64,000 nt of DNA from Streptomyces lichenis (GTDB lineage: Bacteria > Actinomycetota > Actinomycetes > Streptomycetales > Streptomycetaceae), in NCBI RefSeq assembly GCF_023218175.1, contig NZ_JALPTH010000020.1, positions 89,583 to 153,582 of the forward strand. Reading direction: 5' to 3'. The position numbers and the translations under genes were made by a program. The notes under the pieces were generated by a model. The model did no database searches. It was not told where the DNA came from and saw only the letters and a program-made list of their open reading frames with translations. Each line of letters starts with the position of its first letter. The stretch's first letter is position 1. Shown one piece after another: positions 25,780 through 33,576 of the stretch.

Positions 25780-26739
25780 GTGTCCGCAGTCGCACCCGAC
25801 GGACGCAAGATGCTGCGCCTGGAGGTCCGGAACAGCCAGACCCCCATCGAGCGCAAGCCCGAGTGGATCAAGACCCGGGCGAAGATGGGCCCCGAGTACA
25901 ACCAGCTCCAGAAGCTCGTCAAGAGCGAGGGGCTGCACACGGTCTGCCAGGAAGCGGGCTGTCCCAACATCTTCGAGTGCTGGGAGGACCGCGAGGCCAC
26001 CTTCCTCATCGGCGGTGACCAGTGCACCCGGCGCTGCGACTTCTGCCAGATCGACACCGGCAAGCCGCAGGCCCTGGACCGCGACGAGCCGCGCCGGGTC
26101 GGCGAGTCCGTGGTGACCATGGACCTCAACTACGCCACCATCACCGGCGTGGCCCGCGACGACCTGGAGGACGGCGGCGCCTGGCTGTACGCGGAGACCG
26201 TGCGGCAGATCCACGCCATGACCGGCGAGCGCGAGGGCGGCCACACCAAGGTCGAGCTGCTGATCCCCGACTTCAACGCGGTGCCCGAGCAGCTGGCCGA
26301 GGTCTTCTCCTCCCGCCCCGAGGTGCTGGCGCACAACGTGGAGACGGTGCCGCGGATCTTCAAGCGGATCCGCCCCGGCTTCCGCTACGAGCGGTCGCTG
26401 GAGGTCATCACCCGGGCCCGCGAGGCCGGCCTGGTGACCAAGTCGAACCTCATTCTGGGCATGGGCGAGACCCGCGAGGAGGTCAGCGAGGCGCTGCGCC
26501 ACCTGCACGAGGCCGGCTGCGAGCTGATCACCATCACCCAGTACCTGCGCCCCTCCGTGCGCCACCACCCGGTGGAGCGCTGGGTGAAGCCGCAGGAGTT
26601 CGTGGAGCTGAAGGACGAGGCCGACCAGATCGGCTACTCCGGTGTGATGTCCGGCCCGCTGGTGCGCTCCTCGTACCGGGCCGGCCGGCTGTTCCAGCAG
26701 GCGATGGAGGCCCGCAACCAGGCCGCCGACGCCGCCTGA
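25780..26739 (+). CDS. lipA: Lipoyl synthase (radical SAM)
   Basis: 319 residues. Inserts two sulfurs into protein-bound octanoyl groups. The auxiliary cluster Cys motif is CQEAGCPNIFEC (about 50-61) and the radical SAM motif is CTRRCDFC (about 76-83). The C-terminal RSSYRAG supplies the conserved RSSY Ser ligand. GTG start at 25780, with GTAGGAG upstream. Together with lipB it arms the E2 protein encoded at 9805. A perfect 17-bp hairpin follows the gene. Confidence 0.97.
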   Translation: MSAVAPDGRKMLRLEVRNSQTPIERKPEWIKTRAKMGPEYNQLQKLVKSEGLHTVCQEAGCPNIFECWEDREATFLIGGDQCTRRCDFCQIDTGKPQALDRDEPRRVGESVVTMDLNYATITGVARDDLEDGGAWLYAETVRQIHAMTGEREGGHTKVELLIPDFNAVPEQLAEVFSSRPEVLAHNVETVPRIFKRIRPGFRYERSLEVITRAREAGLVTKSNLILGMGETREEVSEALRHLHEAGCELITITQYLRPSVRHHPVERWVKPQEFVELKDEADQIGYSGVMSGPLVRSSYRAGRLFQQAMEARNQAADAA

Positions 26740-26830
26740 CCCGTACCGCGCCCGCCCCGGCGGCGTCCGGCGGCGGTGTGAATCGCCACACAGCGGACGT
26801 ACGGCGGACAAGGCGGCGGCAGAGCCCCGC

Positions 26831-26882
26831 GACGGCGCGGGCCGCGCAACCCCCAGGTGAGGGGCGCGCGGCCCGCGCCGTC
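26831..26882 (+). terminator. Hairpin terminator after lipA
   Basis: Perfect 17-bp inverted repeat, arms 26831-26847 and 26866-26882, with an 18-base loop. It lies in the 391-base gap 26740-27130, which otherwise shows only the probable promoter region of the next gene. Confidence 0.8.
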
Positions 26883-27130
26883 CGCGTTCCGCCCTCCGGC
26901 CTCCCCCTTCCCCCGGCAGAACCGTTCCGTCATCCGCGTTTGACCGGTAGGTCACGTCCTGGTAACACCGTTCTGTGACGATGGACGCACGCTCCGCGCA
27001 CAGGTCGCCGCGGAATCGGAGCCGTGCCCCGCTCGCGTTCCGCATCCGCCGACGCCCGCGCCGGCTTCCACCCGCCCGCCGGCCCAGCACCGGCGGACCT
27101 CCAGCACCGCGCCCCAGGGAGGCTCCCGAC

Positions 27131-27445
27131 ATGCAGGCCCCGACTCCGGCACCCGCAGTCACCCCACGCGTACGCGACATCCGCGAGGCGAGGAGCGCGG
27201 CCCCCGCCCCGTCCCGTACCGCCGCGCCCTCCCCCTCCCGTACGCTCGCCGCCGCACCGCTCCCCGCCGTGACCGTCACCGGCGCGCTGCGGGCCGTCGA
27301 GGCGCTGCTGCTGGGGGCCGGGCAGCGCACCGCCCGCCGCAACGCCTGGACCTCCGTCCTGGAGGACCGCCGCCGGGCCCAGGACCGGGTGGAGGCCCAG
27401 CACGTACTGGAGGCCGCGCGGGAGCGCGGGCCGCGCGCCACGTAA
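27131..27445 (+). CDS. Small conserved-type protein of unknown function
   Basis: 104 residues. I placed the start at ATG 27131 because GGGAGG lies nine bases before it; the frame extends 52 codons further upstream, but that part is only Arg/Pro-rich. Residues 1-55 are Ala/Pro-rich and look disordered. Residues 56-104 form likely helices: GALRAVEALLLGAGQRTARR, NAWTSVLEDRRRAQDRVEAQ, HVLEAARE. No known domain. It ends 10 bases before the DUF4191 gene, so they are probably one operon. Confidence 0.7.
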   Translation: MQAPTPAPAVTPRVRDIREARSAAPAPSRTAAPSPSRTLAAAPLPAVTVTGALRAVEALLLGAGQRTARRNAWTSVLEDRRRAQDRVEAQHVLEAARERGPRAT

Positions 27446-27455
27446 ACTTCACAGC

Positions 27456-28169
27456 ATGGCGAGGAAGGCACAAGCGGACAGCGCTGACGCGACCGCGAAT
27501 CCCGGGCGACTGAAGCAGATCGCTCTGACGTACAAGATGACCCGAAAGGCCGACCCGAAGGTCGGTCTTGTCGTCGCGGGCGTGGGAGTCGTCGTCTTCG
27601 GCGTCCTCCTCGCGATCGGCTTCCTGATCGGACACCCGGTCTATCTGGGCATCCTCGGCTTCCTGCTGGCCTTCCTGGCGATGGCGATCGTCTTCGGCCG
27701 GCGCGCCGAGCGGGCCGCCTTCGGCCAGATGGAGGGCCAGCCGGGCGCGGCGGCCGCGGTGCTGCAGAACATCGGCCGGGGCTGGACGACCACCCCGGCG
27801 GTGGCGATGAACCGCAACCAGGACGTCGTCCACCGCGCGGTCGGCAAGGCCGGCATCGTGCTGATCGCCGAGGGCAACCCGAACCGGCTGCGCACCCTGC
27901 TGGCCGCGGAGAAGAGGCGGATGGCCCGGATCGTCGTGGATGTCCCGGTGCACGACTTCGTGATCGGCAACGACGAGGGCCAGGTGCCGCTGAAGAAGCT
28001 GCGCACCACCCTGCTGAAGCTGCCCCGGGTGCTGGCCGGCCCCCAGGTGACCGCCACCAACGACCGGCTGCGGGCGATGGGCGACCTGATGAGCAACATG
28101 CCGATGCCGAAGGGCCCGATGCCCGGCCGTGGCGGCATGCGGATGCCGCGCGGCGGCAAGATGCGCTGA
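27456..28169 (+). CDS. DUF4191 membrane protein
   Basis: 237 residues. Two adjacent membrane segments near residues 45-90 (VGLVVAGVGVVVFGVLLAIG, then a second beginning YLGILGFLLAFLAMAIVFG), flanked by a basic N-terminus and a cytoplasmic part: GQMEGQPGAAAAVLQNIGRGW, AVGKAGIVLIAEGNP, LLAAEKRRMARI. This is the DUF4191 family, found next to lipA/glnA across actinobacteria; its function is unknown to me. The C-terminus is Met/Gly/Arg-rich. It is convergent with the RDD gene across a strong hairpin. Confidence 0.88.
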   Translation: MARKAQADSADATANPGRLKQIALTYKMTRKADPKVGLVVAGVGVVVFGVLLAIGFLIGHPVYLGILGFLLAFLAMAIVFGRRAERAAFGQMEGQPGAAAAVLQNIGRGWTTTPAVAMNRNQDVVHRAVGKAGIVLIAEGNPNRLRTLLAAEKRRMARIVVDVPVHDFVIGNDEGQVPLKKLRTTLLKLPRVLAGPQVTATNDRLRAMGDLMSNMPMPKGPMPGRGGMRMPRGGKMR

Positions 28170-28200
28170 GCGGCGCATACGCGGCGGTACGGCTTCGAGT

Positions 28201-28243
28201 ACGGCGGAGGGCGCCCGATCGGTGATCGGGCGCCCTCCGCCGT
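28201..28243. terminator. Bidirectional hairpin between convergent genes
   Basis: Perfect 20-bp inverted repeat, arms 28201-28220 and 28224-28243, with a GGT loop. It lies between the convergent DUF4191 and RDD genes and can serve both. Confidence 0.9.
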
Positions 28244-28259
28244 GCCGTCTCCCGGGCGC

Positions 28260-28730
28260 TCAGCCCCGGACCTGCACCGCCCGCGCCAGCCGGTCGTGCA
28301 GCCCGCGCCCGTCCCGGTCCCAGATCAGGGCCGGCAGCGCCAGGCAGAGCAGCGCGCTGCGCAGAATCGCGCGGCCGGCGCCGAGGCGGTCGCCCTCCAC
28401 CGAGATGACCCGCAGCCCGAACAGCCGCTTGCCCGGTGTGGCGCCGACGGTGCCGACGGTGAGCACACTGAGGGCGAAGAGCACGGCCACGGCCCAGTTG
28501 CCGACCACGGTGCCGCTGTCGCCGCGGGCGATGAGACCGTAGGCGATCAGCATGCACAGCGCCCAGTCGGTGAAGATCGCGCCGAAGCGCCGCCCGAGCG
28601 GGGCGAGGGAGCCGGGCCCCTGTTCCGGCAGACCGAGCCGCCGGCCCCGGTAGCCGAAGTCGGCGCCCATCTCCTCGGCGGCCGCGCGCGGCCCGGAGAG
28701 CCACGATCCGATTGCTTGCCTGTTGTCCAC
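28260..28730 (-). CDS. RDD family membrane protein
   Basis: 156 residues, GTG at 28730. It has the family signature R..D region as RRFGAIFTDWALCMLIAYGLI, a second membrane segment from about 88, and the motif TPGKRLFGLRVISVEGDRLG, typical of RDD proteins. A third hydrophobic stretch, LRSALLCLALPALIWD, precedes the end GRGLHDRLARAVQV. RDD proteins may act in ion exchange or membrane stress; the role here is unknown. It is divergent from glnA. Confidence 0.88.
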   Translation of the reverse strand: MDNRQAIGSWLSGPRAAAEEMGADFGYRGRRLGLPEQGPGSLAPLGRRFGAIFTDWALCMLIAYGLIARGDSGTVVGNWAVAVLFALSVLTVGTVGATPGKRLFGLRVISVEGDRLGAGRAILRSALLCLALPALIWDRDGRGLHDRLARAVQVRG

Positions 28731-28838
28731 CCGACCACGGTACTGCGCCCGGTTTCGATCACTTCCGCCCGGGTCGGCGCCGGTCCGCGGGCGGGGGCGG
28801 CGGAGGGGTGGCGGTGGGCACGGCGGCCCTCCCTCCGG

Positions 28839-28876
28839 TTAACTTGGGCGAAACAAATGGGTCATGCTTGAGAAAT
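28839..28876 (+). promoter_or_regulatory. Double GlnR box upstream of glnA
   Basis: The sequence reads TTAAC-n6-GAAAC-n6-GTCAT-n6-GAAAT (28839-28843, 28850-28854, 28861-28865, 28872-28876), matching the GlnR consensus gTnAC-n6-GaAAC twice, six bases apart. It lies about 100 bases before the glnA start. In Streptomyces GlnR activates glnA under nitrogen limitation. Confidence 0.85.
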
Positions 28877-28974
28877 CCCGCGTCCCTAAGGTCGGGACCA
28901 GCGTGTGCCACCGCACTGGCCGCACGACCGAGCTGCAAGCCCGCCCGCTCCCGGGTGGGAGTAGGAGGAGTTGG

Positions 28975-30384
28975 ATGTTCCGGAACGCCGACGAAGCCAA
29001 GAAGTTCATCGCGGACAACGACGTCAAGTTCGTGGACGTCAGGTTCTGCGACCTGCCGGGTGTGATGCAGCACTTCACGATCCCGGCCAAGGCGTTCGAC
29101 CCGGCCGAGGAGCTGGCCTTCGACGGCTCGTCGATCCGCGGTTTCCAGGCCATCCACGAGTCGGACATGGCGCTGCGCGCCGACCTGTCCACGGCCCGCC
29201 TGGACCCGTTCCGCCGGGACGCCACGCTGAACATCAACTTCTTCATCCACGACCCGATCACGGGCGAGCAGTACAGCCGCGACCCGCGCAACATCGCCAA
29301 GAAGGCGGAGGCCTACCTCGCCTCCACCGGCATCGCGGACACCGCGTTCTTCGGGCCCGAGGCCGAGTTCTACGTCTTCGACTCGGTGCGCTTCAACACC
29401 GCCGCCAACGAGGGCTTCTACCACATCGACTCCGAGGCGGGCGCCTGGAACACCGGCGCGGTGGAGGACAACCGCGGGTACAAGGTCCGCTACAAGGGCG
29501 GCTACTTCCCGGCCCCGCCGGTCGACCACTTCGCCGACCTGCGCGCCGAGATCTCCCTGGAGCTGGAGAAGTCCGGCCTCCAGGTCGAGCGCCAGCACCA
29601 CGAGGTGGGCACCGCCGGCCAGGCGGAGATCAACTACAAGTTCAACACCCTGCTGGCCGCGGCCGACGACCTGATGCTCTTCAAGTACATCGTGAAGAAC
29701 GTCGCCTGGCGCAACGGCAAGACCGCGACCTTCATGCCGAAGCCGATCTTCGGCGACAACGGCTCCGGCATGCACGTCCACCAGTCCCTGTGGACCGGCG
29801 GCGAGCCGCTCTTCTACGACGAGCAGGGCTACGCGGGCCTCTCGGACACCGCCCGCTACTACATCGGCGGCATCCTCAAGCACGCCCCGTCGCTGCTGGC
29901 CTTCACCAACCCGACGGTGAACTCCTACCACCGCCTGGTCCCCGGCTTCGAGGCCCCGGTCAACCTGGTCTACTCGCAGCGCAACCGCTCGGCCGCGATG
30001 CGTATCCCGATCACCGGCTCGAACCCGAAGGCCAAGCGCGTCGAGTTCCGCGCCCCGGACCCGTCCTCCAACCCGTACCTGGCCTTCTCGGCCCTCCTCC
30101 TCGCGGGCCTGGACGGCATCAAGAACAAGATCGAGCCGGCCGAGCCGATCGACAAGGACCTCTACGAGCTCGCCCCCGAGGAGCACGCGGGCGTCCCCCA
30201 GGTCCCGACCTCCCTGCCCGCCGTCCTCGACGCCCTGGAGCAGGACAACGAGTACCTCCAGGCCGGCGGTGTCTTCACCTCCGACCTGATCGAGACCTGG
30301 ATCGACTACAAGCGCACCAGCGAGATCGCCCCGATCCAGCTCCGCCCCCACCCGCACGAGTTCGAGCTCTACTTCGACATCTAA
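28975..30384 (+). CDS. glnA: Glutamine synthetase type I
   Basis: 469 residues. ATP-dependent amidation of glutamate to glutamine, a dodecamer. Seen: DVRFCDLPGVMQHFTIPA near residue 22, GSSIRGFQAIHESDM, FFGPEAEFYVFD, GQAEINYKFNTL, FGDNGSGMHVHQSLW and PITGSNPKAKRVEFRAPD. The adenylylation Tyr lies in DKDLYELAPEE near residue 397, so GlnE control is expected. ATG 28975 has AGGAGGA upstream; upstream in-frame codons are not needed. Transcription is likely under GlnR (double box) and ends at a hairpin just after the stop. Confidence 0.98.
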   Translation: MFRNADEAKKFIADNDVKFVDVRFCDLPGVMQHFTIPAKAFDPAEELAFDGSSIRGFQAIHESDMALRADLSTARLDPFRRDATLNINFFIHDPITGEQYSRDPRNIAKKAEAYLASTGIADTAFFGPEAEFYVFDSVRFNTAANEGFYHIDSEAGAWNTGAVEDNRGYKVRYKGGYFPAPPVDHFADLRAEISLELEKSGLQVERQHHEVGTAGQAEINYKFNTLLAAADDLMLFKYIVKNVAWRNGKTATFMPKPIFGDNGSGMHVHQSLWTGGEPLFYDEQGYAGLSDTARYYIGGILKHAPSLLAFTNPTVNSYHRLVPGFEAPVNLVYSQRNRSAAMRIPITGSNPKAKRVEFRAPDPSSNPYLAFSALLLAGLDGIKNKIEPAEPIDKDLYELAPEEHAGVPQVPTSLPAVLDALEQDNEYLQAGGVFTSDLIETWIDYKRTSEIAPIQLRPHPHEFELYFDI

Positions 30385-30399
30385 GCCGCGAGGCTTGCA

Positions 30400-30441
30400 C
30401 GAAGGCCGCCGCCCCCGCTCGTGTGGGGGTGGCGGCCTTCG
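30400..30441 (+). terminator. Hairpin terminator after glnA
   Basis: 17-base arms 30400-30416 and 30425-30441 with one wobble and an 8-base loop, 16 bases after the glnA stop. Confidence 0.85.
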
Positions 30442-30525
30442 GCGTTTCCGAGGGCTCCCCGTCCCGCCACGACAGCTCGCCATCCCGGCGCCCGACCCGG
30501 CGGAGACCATCAGGGCGGCCTTGGC

Positions 30526-30566
30526 GTGCGTCGCCCGCCCTGGCCCGGCCAGGGCGGGCACCGCAC
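30526..30566 (-). terminator. Hairpin downstream of the 90-aa gene
   Basis: Perfect 12-bp core, arms 30533-30544 and 30548-30559, with a CCG loop. Five more pairs form outside it (30526-30530 with 30562-30566) after two mismatches. It is placed to end the minus-strand small gene. Confidence 0.65.
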
Positions 30567-30622
30567 GCGCCCCTGGCCGTGCCGGGTGGGCGCGGGCAGG
30601 GGCGGAACGGGAGTGGGGTGGG

Positions 30623-30895
30623 TCAGCCGGTGTAGATGAGGGTGCGGACGAGGCGGCAGGTGGTGGGGGACGGGGGGTGGACGCCTATGCGGGTGGCGGT
30701 GGCGTGGATGGTGTCGTCGTCGGCGGCGGCGGGGTGGTAGACGCCCGCGTCGAGCAGGGCGATGGCGAGGCGCATCGCCTTCAGGCGGCGGTTGTGGGTG
30801 ATGTACCACTCGCGGGGCAGGCCCGCAGGGAGCGGCTGCTTGGTGGACGGCTCGATGCGGGCTGCGGGCAGGGTCGTGAGGGTGGCTACGGCCAT
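30623..30895 (-). CDS. 90-aa protein of unknown function behind a DNA-damage-type promoter
   Basis: 90 residues starting MAVATLTTLPAARIEP. ATG 30895 is fixed by AGGAGGT seven bases upstream; the frame runs further upstream but crosses the promoter. After a short variable N-terminus the protein is compact: LPREWYITHNRRLKAMRLAIA, LLDAGVYHPAAADDDTI, HATATRIGVHPPSPTTCRLV. The basic first helix and the conserved-looking HNRRLK might bind nucleic acid; that is a guess. No known domain. A promoter matching the RecA-independent damage motif lies 59 bases upstream. Confidence 0.75.
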   Translation of the reverse strand: MAVATLTTLPAARIEPSTKQPLPAGLPREWYITHNRRLKAMRLAIALLDAGVYHPAAADDDTIHATATRIGVHPPSPTTCRLVRTLIYTG

Positions 30896-30953
30896 CGGCG
30901 ACCTCCTGGTACGCGGTGCGGGGCCCTCCCCCGGGCCCCTGCTCAGTGTCTCC

Positions 30954-30976
30954 ATTCTACTGGTGGGGACTGACAA
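30954..30976 (-). promoter_or_regulatory. Promoter of the RecA-independent DNA-damage (PafBC) type
   Basis: On the minus strand the sequence is TTGTCAGTC-n8-TAGAAT (30976 down to 30954). The known mycobacterial and streptomycete motif is TTGTCRGTG-n8-TAnnnT, recognised by the WYL proteins PafB and PafC. Spacing is exact; one base of the first block differs. It would start a transcript about 50 bases before the 90-aa gene. Confidence 0.65.
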
Positions 30977-31019
30977 TTCGCCCTGGTGAGGGAGGGTTTG
31001 GAGGCCTGGAACGGCAGTG

Positions 31020-31910
31020 TCAGGCGGGGTCGGCGGTGGCGAGGAGTTCGGTGAGGCGGAGGCCGAAGCGGGCGTCGCAGGGGTGGGGGCGGCCGGTGCG
31101 GGCGGCGGTGAGCAGGGCGTCCACGGCGGCGTGCAGGGCGTCGGTGGCACCCGCCCAGGAGGGGAGGGCCGCGCGGCCGTGCTCGCCGAACAGTTCGATG
31201 CCGGCGTGCGCGGCCCTGGGCGGGGCGCTGAGGCTCATGGAGGCCGTGGCGGTGGCGCCCGAGGCGTGCCGCAGGACCAGGTGGCGGCCGCCGTCCGGGT
31301 CGGTGACGGCGGCGGAGAGGTCCGTCACCTCGCCCAGGACGGGGAGCAGTACGGAGAGCACATGCGGGCCGACGTCCCAGAGGGCGCCCTTGGCGCGGCG
31401 CCAGGGGGAGGCCGCGTACTCGCTGCCGGAGCCGGCCGCGAAGAGGGAGCCCAGCCAGTGGGCCTGGGCCAGGTACCAGCCGCCGAGCGCGGCCTGCTGC
31501 TCGATCCAGGGCGCGGTGTCGGGGGCGAAGCGCAGGGTGCAGAAGACCACGGAGGCGGCGCCGGACCGCTCGGCGGCCTCGGTGACCTCGCGGGCGGCGG
31601 CCACGGTGGTGGCCACCGGCTTGTCCAGCAGCAGATGGCGGCCGGCCTCGGCGGCCCGGGCGGCGAGCGGCGCCTGCACGTCCGGGGGCAGCGCGAAGGC
31701 GAGCGCGTCGCAGTCGGCGATCAGCGCGTCCACGTCCTCGTAGGCGCGGGTGCCATGGGTCGCGGCGAGCTCGGCGGCCGCCTCGGGGCGCCGGCCCCAC
31801 ACCCCGGTGAAGTGCACCCCGGGGTGCGCCGCGAGTACCGGGGCGTGGGTGTGGCCGGCCCACGGACCGGTGCCGAGAAGCCCGATACGGAAGGGAGAGG
31901 AGGTGCTCAT
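31020..31910 (-). CDS. Gfo/Idh/MocA family oxidoreductase
   Basis: 296 residues. NAD(P) motif RIGLLGTGPWAGHTHAPVL at the start, then GRRPEAAAELA, the loop DALAFALPPDVQAPLAARA, and the family's EKP motif as LLLDKPVATT (Asp for Glu). The C-terminal substrate domain includes WDVGPHVLSVLLPVLGEV, which holds the usual Asp/His pair. The substrate is likely a sugar or sugar derivative but cannot be told. ATG 31910 has AGGAGGTG upstream. It is divergent from glnII, sharing the 177-base gap with the GlnR box. Confidence 0.9.
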   Translation of the reverse strand: MSTSSPFRIGLLGTGPWAGHTHAPVLAAHPGVHFTGVWGRRPEAAAELAATHGTRAYEDVDALIADCDALAFALPPDVQAPLAARAAEAGRHLLLDKPVATTVAAAREVTEAAERSGAASVVFCTLRFAPDTAPWIEQQAALGGWYLAQAHWLGSLFAAGSGSEYAASPWRRAKGALWDVGPHVLSVLLPVLGEVTDLSAAVTDPDGGRHLVLRHASGATATASMSLSAPPRAAHAGIELFGEHGRAALPSWAGATDALHAAVDALLTAARTGRPHPCDARFGLRLTELLATADPA

Positions 31911-31994
31911 GGGGTCAGTGTGCCCGGGGTACGTCCGTTCGTACGACAATCGCGCACGGGTGGGTGCCCGGGGCTCCTTTCGGCTGGCCACCGG

Positions 31995-32032
31995 GTAACA
32001 CGGGGTTCATCGTCGGGCAACGGCCGGGAAAC
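31995..32032 (+). promoter_or_regulatory. GlnR box upstream of glnII
   Basis: GTAAC-n6-TTCAT-n6-GCAAC-n6-GAAAC (31995-31999, 32006-32010, 32017-32021, 32028-32032). Three of four half sites fit the GlnR consensus well; the second is poor. It lies 55 bases before the glnII start. Confidence 0.8.
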
Positions 32033-32086
32033 GCCCTGTTGCCAGGCTGCGCGCATACCGCTGCACCCGCGAAGGATGAGGTTGTC

Positions 32087-33118
32087 GTGAGCATCAAGGC
32101 CGAGTACATCTGGATCGACGGCACCGAGCCGACCGCCAAGCTGCGCTCCAAGACGAAGATCCTGGCCGCTCCCGTCGACGGTGTGGACGCCCTGCCGATC
32201 TGGGGCTTCGACGGCTCCAGCACGAACCAGGCCGAGGGGCACGCCTCGGACCGGGTGCTGCGGCCGGTGTTCTCCTGCCCGGACCCGATCCGCGGCGGCG
32301 AGCACGTGCTGGTGCTGTGCGAGGTGCTGAACACGGACCTGACCCCGCATGTCTCGAACACGCGGGCCGCGCTGGCCGAGGTGGCGGAGAGGTTCACCGC
32401 GCAGGAGCCGATCTTCGGCATCGAGCAGGAGTACACCTTCTTCGACGGCGAGCGGCCCCTCGGCTTCCCGGCCGGCGGCTTCCCGGCCCCGCAGGGCGGC
32501 TACTACTGCGGTGTCGGCGCCGACGAGATCTTCGGCCGGGACGTGGTGGAGGCCCACCTGGAGAACTGCCTCGCCGCCGACCTCGGGATCTCCGGCATCA
32601 ACGCCGAGGTCATGCCCGGGCAGTGGGAGTTCCAGGTCGGCCCGCTGGCCCCGCTGGAGGTCTCCGACCAGCTCTGGGTGGCCCGCTGGCTGCTGTACCG
32701 CACCGCCGAGGACTTCAAGGTCTCCGCGACCCTCGACCCCAAGCCGGTGAAGGGCGACTGGAACGGCGCCGGGGCGCACACCAACTTCTCCACCCGGGCG
32801 ATGCGCGAGGGCTACGAGGCGATCATCACCGCCTGCGAGTCGCTGGGCGAGGGCTCCAAGCCGCTGGACCACGTCAAGAACTACGGGGCCGGCATCGACG
32901 ACCGGCTGACCGGGCTGCACGAGACCGCCCCGTGGAACGAGTACAGCTACGGCGTCTCCGACCGCGGCGCCTCGGTGCGCATCCCCTGGCAGGTCGAGCA
33001 GGACGGCAAGGGCTACATCGAGGACCGCCGCCCCAACGCCAACGTCGACCCGTATGTAGTGACCCGGCTGCTGGTGGACACCTGCTGCACGGCGCTGGAG
33101 AAGGCCGGGCAGGTCTAA
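32087..33118 (+). CDS. glnII: Glutamine synthetase type II
   Basis: 343 residues. Eukaryotic-type GS, shorter than GlnA and lacking the adenylylation loop. Seen: AEYIWIDGT at the start, WGFDGSSTNQAEGHASD (the GS signature), FGIEQEYTFFDG, MPGQWEFQVGP, and the ATP-site block KGDWNGAGAHTNFSTRAMR. GTG 32087 follows AAGGATGAGG. It gives the cell a second, GlnE-independent route to glutamine. GlnR control is expected from the box upstream, and a hairpin at 33137-33169 ends the unit. Confidence 0.97.
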   Translation: MSIKAEYIWIDGTEPTAKLRSKTKILAAPVDGVDALPIWGFDGSSTNQAEGHASDRVLRPVFSCPDPIRGGEHVLVLCEVLNTDLTPHVSNTRAALAEVAERFTAQEPIFGIEQEYTFFDGERPLGFPAGGFPAPQGGYYCGVGADEIFGRDVVEAHLENCLAADLGISGINAEVMPGQWEFQVGPLAPLEVSDQLWVARWLLYRTAEDFKVSATLDPKPVKGDWNGAGAHTNFSTRAMREGYEAIITACESLGEGSKPLDHVKNYGAGIDDRLTGLHETAPWNEYSYGVSDRGASVRIPWQVEQDGKGYIEDRRPNANVDPYVVTRLLVDTCCTALEKAGQV

Positions 33119-33136
33119 GCCGTGGGGGAAGGGGGG

Positions 33137-33169
33137 AGGCGTCCGCCGCGTGGTGCGCGGTGGGCGCCT
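33137..33169 (+). terminator. Hairpin after glnII
   Basis: 14-base arms 33137-33150 and 33156-33169 with two mismatches and a 5-base loop, 19 bases after the glnII stop. Confidence 0.6.
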
Positions 33170-33289
33170 TCGCGCTGTGGGACGACGGATGGGCCGGTGC
33201 GGACAAGTCTCCCGGCTGGACCGGTACGGACAAGCCGCTTTCGGTCATGGGCGGTTACGGGAGGCCCCGGATCTGGTTCAATAGGTGTC

Positions 33290-33409
33290 ATGGCCAGCAT
33301 TCAGAGCACCGCGACGGGTCGCAGCGACCTCATGCCGTTCTGGCCTACCCGTCAGCATGACGACTTCGACCGGGTCTGTTGCCGCGCGACGCACGCGCCG
33401 GCCTGCTGA
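33290..33409 (+). CDS. Possible leader peptide rich in cysteine near its end
   Basis: 39 residues: it starts MASIQSTATGRSDLMPFWPT and ends DFDRVCCRATHAPAC. Adjacent Cys codons followed by a terminal Cys before the stop fit a cysteine-sensing leader. It lies within the 458-base gap before the winged-helix gene, 167 bases upstream of that start. Just before it are two direct copies of GG-CCGGT-CGGACAAG (33191-33207 and 33218-33234). No ribosome-binding site is evident, so translation could be leaderless. Coding status is unproven. Confidence 0.4.
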   Translation: MASIQSTATGRSDLMPFWPTRQHDDFDRVCCRATHAPAC

Positions 33410-33576
33410 GAGACTCCTCGGTCACCTCGCCCCACCCGCCCGTTCCGCACCGCCGCCCCGCAATCTCCGGGTCCGCGGTCCGGTCGTCTGGTGGGCCGTC
33501 CACCGCAGGACGCCCTCTCGCCGCCGCGCCACGACGTACTCCCTCGTCCCTCCGCGCCGCGAAAGAGCTGATCCCC

